The translations under genes and the position numbers were made by a program. The notes under the pieces are model-generated. The model ran no database searches and was not told where the DNA came from. It saw only the letters and a list, made by a program, of their open reading frames with translations. Shown here in pieces: positions 1 through 8,700 of a DNA stretch of 64,000 bases. Within the stretch, counting starts at the first letter, position 1. Each line of letters opens with the position of its first letter. The stretch is from Zygaena filipendulae (taxonomy: Eukaryota; Arthropoda; Insecta; Lepidoptera; Zygaenidae): contig OU015652.1 of NCBI GenBank assembly GCA_907165275.2, positions 15,001-79,000 of the forward strand, written 5' to 3'.

Positions 1-328
1 GTCGTCGGACCTCGGGCGGAAGTGGCGCGTCAGGTGTTCTGGCGCGCCACTAGTTTAATTATTTATAGCAGATGTAGGAGGAGGGGACCCACAAAACTAA
101 CGGGTCCCCGAGAAGGAGCCCGCTACGTGCGGGCTAGCGCCGTCGGAGCCGCGGAGCATGCGATTAGCAATTCCCGCGGCCCCGACGCGTGGCGTGACGC
201 GTGACGCGTGGCGCTGAGGAGGAACACCCCAGGGTTTTTAGTGGGTAGGTCGCCCTTTTCAGGGCGGAGTCCCACATAACCACAGCCCGCCCCAAGGCGG
301 TGGTATGCATAAAGCATTTTCCCTGGGT

Positions 329-360
<32 letters not shown>
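1..360 (+). mobile_element. 3' end of a non-LTR retrotransposon (R1-clade-like)
   Basis: GC-rich segment ending in a run of about 30 A (331-359). The part before the tail contains CCCAGGG and GTGGGT blocks with short inverted GC-rich stems (CGCCCTTTTCAGGGCG, GCCCGCCCCAAGGCGG), a look I associate with the 3' UTR of R1-clade LINEs in Lepidoptera. No reverse-transcriptase frame is visible because the element runs off the window start. The clade is inferred from general appearance. That it is a poly(A)-tailed retroelement end is the firmer part. Confidence 0.5.
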
Positions 361-365
<5 letters not shown>

Positions 366-1178
366 AATAGTCAACCCTACGTCTGCACATTCTATATGTT
401 CTATACTTTAAGTCCAGTATAAAATTTTACTATTATCTTCATCATGCAACATTTTATGAAAAATCATTTTTTTTTAAATAATTACAAATATTCTGCCCAG
501 GATTTTTGTTGTCTACCCATTTTTTATATATTTTCTAATATACGAAATTTATTATTAAATAAGTTTGATTCTTTTATCAACCCGGTTAAGGTCGATTTAG
601 ATTCGGATCTTAGACTAAAATTATTAGAATTAGTATAAGATTAAGTGCCAATGACAAAAAGATTTTCTAATCACAGTGGCCACTTACAACACTTACCACT
701 ACCAGAGAGAAGGTAATCACTACGTTTTACACTACGTTTTACTGAGATGACAAATAAGACATAGTAACCGGTGACGCAAAATAAATAATACATAATTATT
801 ATGTGATTATACTTTATTGTCTTTGATGTTATTGGAATAAAAAATGACTACGTCTCCGCAAAAATACGTTTCCAATTTTACGAGTTTTACCACTAATCGT
901 GGCGTTGAAGCAAGGGAAATAGAGATTACCAATATGCGATTAGGTGAAGGCTCAATGATATTATAAGTATTTAAGGATGAAGGCTATATTTTAATTCAAC
1001 CAATATTATTTCTTTTTACAAGCACTCGATTCGAGAACTGTATTCTAGAACGTTACGCAATACTTATACGAAATCCACTTAAGCATAAAACAAAGGGGAC
1101 CCCTCATCGGGCTATACATTCTTCTCGCATGTTCATTCTAGACTTGCATATTTATGTGAACTTGACTTTCTGAATCCA
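361..1178. other. AT-rich intergenic stretch without a recognised gene
   Basis: No open frame here looks like a gene. The short frame ending near 638 has no family signature. Positions 703-726 carry the motif GAGAGAAGGTAATCACTACG, which recurs at about 27832, 34252 and 41247 (inverted) and marks the edge of a dispersed repeat. Confidence 0.4.
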
Positions 1179-1304
1179 TTAAACGACAGACGTGACGAAT
1201 GGCTCGAGCTCGTCACAGTTCCCAGGGGACAGCGCTTGTGGATCGCAAGCGGGCGCTGCGGCTGCCGGAGACTGCACCTCGCTCGCTGCTTCGGCGCCCA
1301 CCAT
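1179..1304 (-). CDS. possible coding exon of an unrecognised minus-strand gene
   Basis: On the minus strand an ATG at 1304-1302 opens a 41-codon frame ending in TAA at 1181-1179. The protein is Ala/Pro/Glu-rich with a few Cys and an acidic end (NCDELEPFVTSVV). Base composition differs from the AT-rich flanks and resembles coding sequence. The open frame continues upstream, and an AG just before CCGGATTC (about 1317) could be a 3' splice site, so this may be a terminal exon. I do not recognise the protein, and it may be a chance frame in a GC-rich repeat. Confidence 0.22.
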   Translation of the reverse strand: MVGAEAASEVQSPAAAAPACDPQALSPGNCDELEPFVTSVV

Positions 1305-1731
1305 TGATGAATCCGGCTCATACATACAGGTATAGGAAGATATTCCGTAAAGCGTTTTAAAAAGAGAATTAAACATCTTTTTATTTGAAATTTGATTAAT
1401 GACCATCACCTAAATCTTTTCTAAAGGTAGTGGTCCAAAAACATCGTAGCAAGAGGGAGCCGATGACTAGTGTAGCGCAAACATCGCCGCGCTTGCCGGA
1501 CGCTTCGAGCCCTATCGTAAAGAACGAGTCCCGCGAAGACCGAGTTTGTTTCTCTATTAACTATCGTTATGCAAAAATAAGTAATAAACAATAAAGGAAT
1601 AAAAATCTTGCGTGGTGACCAGGATCCGATACCGAAAAACAGAATGCTTTTAATTTTATATCTATAATTAATAATGAAATCAAGAGATGGTTGTTTGTTT
1701 TCCGAGCAGCGTCCCCCAGCAGGGGTTTGCA

Positions 1732-1852
1732 GGAAGTGCGGGGCGTGCGGCGACGCCGGCGGGGACGCGGGTGGGCGCGAGGCCGCTCCGGGCGTTCTGG
1801 TGTGGCCGCAGCCGCTGCTGCTCGCGTGCTCGCCGCAGCCCCGCCTCTACTC
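1732..1852 (+). CDS. possible internal coding exon of the plus-strand gene at 3410-4365
   Basis: GC-rich frame bounded by a possible acceptor (TTTGCAG/G at 1731) and a very good donor (TACTC/GTGAGT at 1852/1853). It encodes Cys- and Gly-rich sequence, then a hydrophobic, Pro-containing stretch ending CSPQPRLYS. The exon ends in phase 2, whereas the exon at 3410 needs a phase-1 partner, so they cannot be joined directly. Either a small exon lies between them or they belong to different genes. Family not recognised. Confidence 0.35.
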
Positions 1853-1859
1853 GTGAGTG

Positions 1860-2500
1860 ATGCCCGGCGGTCAGTGCCCAATGTCCACTGGCCGTATGAG
1901 CCGCTCCATGCCTTCCCGTCAGATTGTCGGGGCCACATCGAGCGTTGCTGGAAGCGGCGACGAGTGCGCCGGCTCTCCCCACTGGGGTTTGTGAGGTGGA
2001 CGAGAAGATAAAACAAGTGTCCCGCCAACAGACCGCCGGAAACGTCCAGAGAGAAGTATAAGACTACCTACTACTACTATACCTGCTACTACGGTCTCCA
2101 GAGTTAAAACTACAATTGCTAAAAATGCACTGCAAGTGCAATGCAATGAATATAGGTTCACTGCGCTTAAGTATAATATTATGTACCTACCTCTAACCTC
2201 GGGTCTAACTTACCATTTTTCCAAAAAATTCGTACCCAAAAATAAGGCTTTTTGAAATTACAACACTTCCAAGCTTTCACTCCGCGGTCTCACGGTTAAA
2301 TGTTCAATGATTTTATAAGATGACTTAGGACAGTTTTAATTATTTTCCCAGAAAAATACAAAGAGGTCTCTGTGGAAAAAAATGAGCGACACCACAGATG
2401 AAAAGTATGATATGTACGACACTGGTGAGTTCTTTAGTTATGATTAGATAATAAATAATATACCTACGTATACATATTTTTATGTATTTTATTTATTGGT
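1860..2500. other. intergenic or intronic stretch, no gene supported
   Basis: The GC-rich part (1860-2010) has open frames on both strands, but none shows a family signature or a plausible exon border. The remainder is AT-rich and I see nothing specific in it. Confidence 0.3.
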
Positions 2501-2577
2501 TTGCCAACAGATTTACATTATAAAATATTGTATATAAGTGTAGTGAGTACATTACATGCCACAATGCAAATCCAATG

Positions 2578-3150
2578 TATGTTCTTTTTTTTATGTATTT
2601 TCACCGATTACTCGAAGATGGTTGGACCGATTTCAAAAATTCTCCTCCCAATTAGTTCCCATTGCCACCAAGTCGGGATCTGATGGTGAGATCTTGGAGA
2701 AATCGAGGGAACTCTTCAAAAATTATGGGCACATCTATAGCAATTTGGGTGCTTTTTCTAATAAATCGTTTATTTGCTTTCGAAAAGCAAAATTTGAAGA
2801 AGTGGAACTGATGATGAAGACCACAGATGATCATCGGAACTACTCAACAATAATTTTGCTTTCCAAAAGCAAATGAACGATTTACTATAAAAAATACCCA
2901 AATCGCTATTGGTGTGCCTATAATTTTTGAAGAGGTCCCTCGATTTCTCCAAGATCCCATCATCAGATCCCGAATTGGTGGCAATGGGACCTAATTGGGA
3001 GTATACCCTTTCAAACAAAAAAAGAATTTTCCAAATCTGTCCAACCGTCTTCGAGTAATCGGTGAACATACATAAAAAAAAGAAAAAGAAACATACATAC
3101 AATCGAACATGGAACCTCCTCATTTTTGGAAGTCGGTTAAAAATTATTGT
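2578..3150. repeat. large fold-back (inverted repeat) element
   Basis: The segment at about 2578-2812 is repeated as reverse complement at about 2870-3108 with a spacer of about 50 bases. Shared blocks include ACCGATTACTCGAAGA, TCTTGGAGAAATCGAGGGA and AAATCGTT(T/C)ATTTGCTTT. The right end runs on to CTCATTTTTGGAAGTCGGTTAA. Single arms of the same family occur at 43260-43595, 44565-44890 and 49900-50175. No transposase frame was seen, so it is a non-autonomous repeat of uncertain class. Confidence 0.8.
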
Positions 3151-3409
3151 AACTTGTTTTATGTCTGAATTAATAATTAAATAAATTATAAGACATTTCT
3201 TACAAGACACAAGAAAATTTCTTAATGATGTGCAACAGACGTAACCAAAACTGATTGCACAAAAGTCTCGTTCACTCTGCGTCCACTAGACTTATACGTG
3301 GGTATGTGTATTTATTTAATTTTTAGAATTTTATATTTTTTTGTAAGTATACCTATGCATGAACTTTAATTGCATCGCACGCGCCCGGCGCGGCGCGGCG
3401 CGGCGTCAG

Positions 3410-4365
3410 GCCCCGACCGCGTGGAGGTGTACTACTTCGAGCGCGACGGCGGCGAGTACCTGGCGGCGGCGGCGGCGGGCGGGGCGCGCGGCACGCGGGC
3501 GGAGCGCGCGGCGCGGCGCGGGGCCCGGCTGGCTCGGCGCGCGCTCGACGAGCTGCTGGCCGTGCCGCTGCTGCTGGCCGCCGCGCCCACTGCGCTGCTG
3601 CTGCACGTGTTGAGGTGCGCGTCGACCCTGGCCCCCCGTCCCCCCCCCCTCTCCCCGTCCCCCAGCCCCCCGCCGCTCATCACGTCCGTGTGCGGCGCCA
3701 GGTGATAGCTCAATGGTTAGTGCGTTCGGATTAAACGCCGCAAGGTGTAGGTTCAAATCCTAACAATGAGCTTGAGCTGTCGGTGAAGGAAAACATCGTG
3801 AGGAAACCATAGCATGGTGGTAGGGCGCTCTCTAGTGCCCGGCTGGCTAGCTACCACCTTCAAGTTGCAAATCTGTCGCCAAGCACCTGAAGGTGTGTTC
3901 CGGCAGCCCCACTTGAAAGCCAGTTCCCATCCCCATTCCAGGTCGGCAACGCACCTGCACGACTTCTGGCGTTGCAGATGTCTATGGGCGGCGGTAATCA
4001 CTTACCATCAGGTGTACTACTTGCCCGTTTGCCCCCTATGACATAAAAAAAAAAAAAAAAAAAGGTCGGCGCTGGTGATGGGACGGACGTTGGTCGGCGG
4101 CGCCGTGCAGACGGCGTCGGACCACTTGCTGAAGCCGGCGCTGGCGCTGTCGTTCAACGCGGTGGTGCGGCCGCCGCTAGTGTGCGCGGCGCACGTGGCG
4201 AGCGCGCTGCGGGACGCGCTGCGGCCGCTGGCGGGCGCACTGGCCGAGCTGGCGGAGGCGGCGGCGCGCGTGCTGGGCGCGGTGCGGCTGGTGCACGTGC
4301 ACGTGGAGCGCGGCTGCGGCTGCGGCTGCGGCGGCGCGCCTCGCCGCGCGCTGCCCCCCGTGTAA
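3410..4365 (+). CDS. 3' part of an unrecognised gene (exons 3410-3614 and 4065-4365)
   Basis: Two exons join in frame. The first opens after TCAG at 3409 and ends ...LLLHVL plus AG before the donor GTGCGC. The second begins with the G that completes an Arg codon, then SALVMGRTLVGG, and ends with TAA at 4363-4365. The visible C-terminal part is about 168 residues: VEVYYFERDGGEYL, an Arg/Ala-rich stretch, a hydrophobic helix (ELLAVPLLLAAAPTALLLHVL), a second largely helical part (ALALSFNAVVRPPLVCAAHV) and a Cys/Gly-rich tail (GCGCGCGG). The hydrophobic segments suggest membrane association, but I do not know the family. A possible poly(A) signal ATTAAA lies at 4451. The gene is convergent with domino, whose 3' end is about 0.9 kb away. 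The N-terminal exons were not found with confidence; 1732-1852 is a candidate. Confidence 0.5.
3701..4063 (+). mobile_element. tRNA-derived SINE inside the last intron
   Basis: The left end has a perfect RNA polymerase III A box (TAGCTCAATGG, 3706-3716) and B box (GGTTCAAATCC, 3750-3760), as in a tRNA gene. The right part contains GGCGGTAATCACTTACCATC followed by CGTTTGCCCCCTATGACAT and a 19-base poly(A) at 4045-4063, which is the standard 3' end of lepidopteran tRNA-derived SINEs. It cannot be a functional tRNA gene because no cloverleaf continues after the B box. The tail ends exactly at the 3' splice site of the following exon. Confidence 0.9.
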
Positions 4366-4450
4366 TTAGTGCGTGCACCTCTCCGTCCGAGCGCCGAGCG
4401 GTCTAACCGACTCGGGGCTGCCTACGTTATTTCCGATCGTCATTACTAAG

Positions 4451-4456
4451 ATTAAA
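4451..4456 (+). terminator. poly(A) signal ATTAAA of the unrecognised plus-strand gene
   Basis: ATTAAA lies about 85 bases after the TAA at 4363-4365. This is a common variant of AATAAA, and no closer canonical signal is present. Confidence 0.4.
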
Positions 4457-4524
4457 GCTGTTCGTCTACGAATTTTCGGTTTTATTGCGTTTTGAAGTTT
4501 TTGATATTACCAAAATAATTGATC

Positions 4525-4740
4525 TTATCTGGTCACACGGCAGTGTGCCAGCCAAGTTCGCAAAGAACAAGGGTGACACGTAGCGATGGATTATTATTAT
4601 TATTATTACGTGATCCCTTTCGAGCCACTTTCGACCCTCCGAATTTAAACTTAAAATGTATTTTACCCTACGATCAGCCTGTTAGGCTGTGCGTTGATCC
4701 ATCAGTCATTCAGGACAAAGCATTTTATAATATGTATAGA
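4525..4740 (+). repeat. dispersed repeat (CACGGCAGTG..GCCAAG family)
   Basis: Contains CACACGGCAGTGTGCCAGCC and then TGCGTTGATCCATCAGTCATT with CAGGACAAAGCATTTTA. Related copies with the first block occur at 14755-14950 and 44880-45070. Copies with the second block occur at 17200-17350 (inverted), 35155-35275 and 36505-36700 (inverted). Non-coding remnant of unknown class. Confidence 0.55.
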
Positions 4741-4804
4741 TTATAATAATTACATTGATTTTGATCAATCCTTATTTTTATATGTACTTATTTTCTTTCT
4801 TTGT

Positions 4805-5275
4805 TACAAGTTTATTATTTATTTATTTATTTATTTATTGGAGAAAAAACAGACACAAGTTAGGACATAGTTACAGAATGAGTAAACTTACAACTAGACA
4901 TAGTAACTTATATCCTAGGCTTTCCCACAGTTAAGTTACATTACACAACTAGCATTAGCATGGTGTCAGAAACATGAGTCGCCGGGTCCACTGCCAATAC
5001 TGACAAGAATAGTCAAAACCGCTACGCGCCACGCAGCACCAAACAACTGTCGAGGAAGCTTCCTACCTCCACAACCATCCGGCACCGCGCAACTCGCAGC
5101 AATTTAAGAATAAATAGTTTACGGTTGGAAACAATTGCACTTAAAATATAACGCTTAGCAGGACACCAAGGTGCATACAATTAAAATTATAAGTATCATT
5201 AGTCTTATCCTGCACTATGAGTACTACATACATACAACAATATTTTTAAGTTTGCGTTAAGTCTGCGAACGATCA
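4805..5275 (-). repeat. 3' remnant of a LINE-like repeat with (TTTA)n end
   Basis: A TTTATTTATTTATTTATT run followed by GGAGAAAAAACAGACAC reads on the minus strand as a 3' end with an AAATAAATAAAT tail. The same junction (TCTCCAATAAATAAATAAAT) is found at 7540-7563. No coding capacity remains. Confidence 0.45.
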
Positions 5276-5366
5276 ATGAGTGTGTTCTATGGTTGAGGTT
5301 CAGGGTCGGGAGGATCGACGCGGGCGGTCGAAAGAAACACTTCGACATCATTTTAATATTCTAGTT

Positions 5367-5372
5367 TTTATT
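5367..5372 (-). terminator. dom: poly(A) signal AATAAA for the long domino transcript
   Basis: TTTATT on the plus strand gives AATAAA on the minus strand, about 170 bases beyond the domino stop codon at 5546-5544. It is the first canonical signal downstream. Confidence 0.6.
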
Positions 5373-5433
5373 TTCATTTACAAAACCATTCGAGCGGTAC
5401 TAAATGTTGACGTTATCGGTATGATGGCGCGGC

Positions 5434-5588
5434 GCGGCGGGGGCGGGGCCGGGTCACTGCGGCGCGGGCGGGGGCTGCGCGGCGGGGGCGGGGCCGCGTC
5501 ACTGCGGCGCGGGCGGGGGCTGCGCGGCGGGGGCGGGGCCGCGTCACTGCGGCGCGGGCGGGGGCTGCGCGGCGGGGGCGGGGCCGGG
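5434..5588. repeat. 45-bp GC-rich minisatellite at the domino stop codon
   Basis: The block GTCACTGCGGCGCGGGCGGG recurs at 5453, 5498 and 5543, an exact 45-bp spacing, with a partial fourth unit after it. The period is a multiple of three, so on the minus strand every unit puts a TGA in the domino frame. The first one met is the stop codon. The other two minus-strand frames stay open through the array. Confidence 0.9.
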
Positions 5589-5774
5589 CGCGGCGGGCAA
5601 GTGCGCCACCACCACATGCGAGGCGCGCGCCGGCAGCAGGCGCGGCGCGGTGGGGGCGGGGCCGGGCGCGGAGGCGGGCGCGGGGGCGGGCGCCGCGCGG
5701 AAGCGCGCCAGCTGCTGCAGCTGAAAGCCCACGCTGGCGCCCGCACTCGAGATGCTCACGTGGGGCGCGCCGCT
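5544..5774 (-). CDS. dom: domino coding exon 13 (last exon, long form)
   Basis: Acceptor GGCGGTGCAG, phase 0. Encodes SGAPHVSISSAGASVGFQLQ with QLARFRAA, a (PA)n stretch and RLLPARASHVVVAHLP, and ends PPPAPQ then TGA. The stop lies in the first unit of the 45-bp minisatellite, so the C-terminus is set by the repeat frame. Confidence 0.7.
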   Translation of the reverse strand, partial: SGAPHVSISSAGASVGFQLQQLARFRAAPAPAPASAPGPAPTAPRLLPARASHVVVAHLPAAPGPAPAAQPPPAPQ

Positions 5775-8700
5775 CTGCACCGCCGAGCAAGTTATATACA
5801 TTAGGACAGAGTGAGCTTCGATATTGTGTAACAGGCATGTTATATTCGACCGTCGAGCGTCGACCTCACCTGAGCGGGCGAGGTGGCGGCGTGGTGCAAG
5901 ATTTTGAGGTGCTGCTGATGTCTCGTGGCGAGAGGCTGCTGCCGGTACAGCAGCTGCGCGGGCGCGGGCGAGGGCGCGTCGGGCGCGGGCGCGGCGGGGC
6001 GCGGGCGGCGCGACGGCTCCGCCTTCCCGGGCGCGGGCCCCTGCGCCGCCGCGAGGCGCTGCGACCCGCCGGGCGCGGCCCCCGCGGGCCCCGGCGCGGC
6101 GCCGCCCTGGCCCGCCTTCTGCTTCTCCTTGGCGATGCGCTCGGCGCGGCGGCCGGCCACCTCGACGGGCGTGGGCGGCGCGTCGAAGTCGACGCCGCTG
6201 TCGGCGAGCAGCGCGGCGTGCTTGGGGTTGTTGTTGGCGGCGGTCGCGGCGGCGGGCGCGGCGTCGTCGAGGCGGCGTTGCGGCGCGGCGCGGCGGCGCT
6301 CGGCCGCGTCGCGCATCGCGTCCAGCCGCCGCAGCGGGGGCCGCGGCGCGTCGTCGTCGGCGCGGCGCCGCGCCGCCGGCGCCTTCTTCTGCTTGCGGCG
6401 CGCGCGCTCCGGGTCAACGAGCGCGTCGTGCCGGTCGCGGCAGGCGCGCGGCGAGCGGTAGACCCGCGCGGCGTCCAGCACCAGGTCGGCGACCCACTCC
6501 CAGTTGGGAGCGAGCGCTGCCGAGCCGGCGGGCGCGGCGGGCGCGTCGGGTGGCAGGCGCTGCAGGCGGAGCGCGCGGCGCAGCGCCGCGTCCTCGGGCG
6601 GCGCCCAAGCGGGCGCGGGCGGGTCGCGCGCAGGCGGCGGCGCGCGGCGGGCGCGCGGGCGGGGCCCGGCGCGCTCGAACAGCGAGGGCGGCGCGCGGCG
6701 CGCGGGCGAGGCGGCGGCGGCGGCGGCGAGGCGCAGACGGCGCGGGTCGCGCGGCGGCGGGCGGCCCTCGCGGCGCGCGACGGGCGGCAGCAGCGCGTCG
6801 GGCGCGGGCCCGCGGCGGTAGAGCGCGCGCGCCCAGCCCTCGCAGTAGGCGTCGGCGTCGCCGTCGCTCGAGGGCGGCGTGGGCGGACACCACATCTGGG
6901 CCGGGAGACGACGGTCGGTGCCGGCCGCCCGCCGGGGCGCGGCGCCGCGAGCGGGCGGCCGGCTGAACGACCCTATTCATCGCGTCAAAACTCATGTCGC
7001 TATATATAAATAAATATTATATTGGAGTCGCAAACTAGAATCTGGAGATTCAATCTGCCTCGGCGTATTACCTAACTAGTCCCCACCGATAACAGACGAT
7101 TCTTTTATCTGGCCTGCGAATAGCACGATTTCAGTAAATAAGTTATTCAATGATAATTTTTGTAATGTTAATAGGCTATTTGACTAATTTTTTTTTTAGT
7201 CCGTCTTTTTTTTATCGTTTTATCGTTTTTTTTTATTAAAAAATAATGGACACGTATTTTTTCTTTTTTTACGTAATCAAAAAATAGCAGCGATACATTG
7301 AGTTGAAATTTCGCGTGACGTCACTAACTAGTGCAGTTTGTATGGCGGCTTGTAGCGGTAAGTGACGTCACGAGCCCCCACCCTAAACTTTAATGCGCTT
7401 TATCTGTGTATTTTCATTTATTTGAAAAATAAAAAAATACGTATCTAATGATTTTTAATTTTCTAAAAGACGGACTAATTAAAATTTTGATTTTCAAAAG
7501 TTGTCAACATCCCTATTGTATTCAACTTGTACTTGTTTTTTCTCCAATAAATAAATAAATAAATACCAATCATAACTTCGATTTTTGTTTGAACATTTTG
7601 TTTACCTTGTTGTTAACACATTTTTGAATCGTGCTTGCTGTTTATACATAGGTAATATACGTCCACTATCCATGTGTACCTATTGTAGCAAGTGTGTACT
7701 TATTTACAGTAAAATATTTATTGTTCACTAGATGTCCCCGCGGTTTCACCCGCGTGAGTTTCGGAATTCCCGCAGGAACTCCAAATGTTTTATAATGTTT
7801 TTTCATATTCTTCTCCTTACAATAACAAACACAACAAAAAAGAAAATTGGTCCCGGCGTTCACGCGTAATGTCGTGACTAAGGGAAATAGGGATTCATTT
7901 TTATATATCTACTAGCTGTCCCGCGCGGTTTCACCCGCGATAATTTCGAAGTTCCTGCGGAATTGTTCCATACAAACTTTTCCAATTAATCCAATTAATA
8001 TGAATATGATTTTGATCTACGTAACACTAGCTGTGAGTCGGCGAGGCGAGTATGGGAAAACTCGTTTTTTAACCGACTTCCCAAAAAGGAGGAGGTTCCC
8101 AATTCGAGGCGTATGTTTTTTTTGTTAACTAGAAATAAGGGATGAAGAATTAATATATAAGTATTGGGAGAGATACCTACTACCTACTACCTATATCCCC
8201 TGTAATGTCCTAGGCACTACAGTAGTCACTAGGAATTTTGACGCTCAAACGTCCTAGGCACTACAGTAGTGCCTAGGAATTTTGGCGGTTTTCTTTATTT
8301 TTTCTACGGCGAACTATTTAAGTTGGCAGTACTGTAGAAATTTTATTGGCTGGAGACACTCATAGAGAATACAAATTAGATTTTTAACCAATCAAAATCG
8401 CAAACACGGCCCGGAAATAAAAAAAATAAGTTGGTATGGGCGAGTTTTACTCCGCCATTTTGCATACTCAGTAGTGTTCTGTCAGTAAGTGACCGGGCGC
8501 GTCTGGCATATTAACGTCGTAATAGTTTAATCGCTTAGTGTTTATATCGTGTATTATATATCAAATTACTGGAAATTAAATAAGGTTTTTGTTTTTTATG
8601 TTTATTTTAGCAGCACGACATAATTTTCAGTAAAAAAAAGTCCGTAACTTTTGATGATGTAATAATTTGGATAATGGCCGTCAAACAAAAAAAATATTAA

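Noticed and set aside
3701..3775. possible tRNA gene (perfect A and B boxes)
   Set aside because: No acceptor-stem pairing or full cloverleaf. It continues into a SINE body with the lepidopteran 3' end and poly(A).
5837..7009. 390-codon plus-strand open frame
   Set aside because: Antisense to domino exon 12, whose minus-strand frame has the SANT-like segment and correct splice sites.
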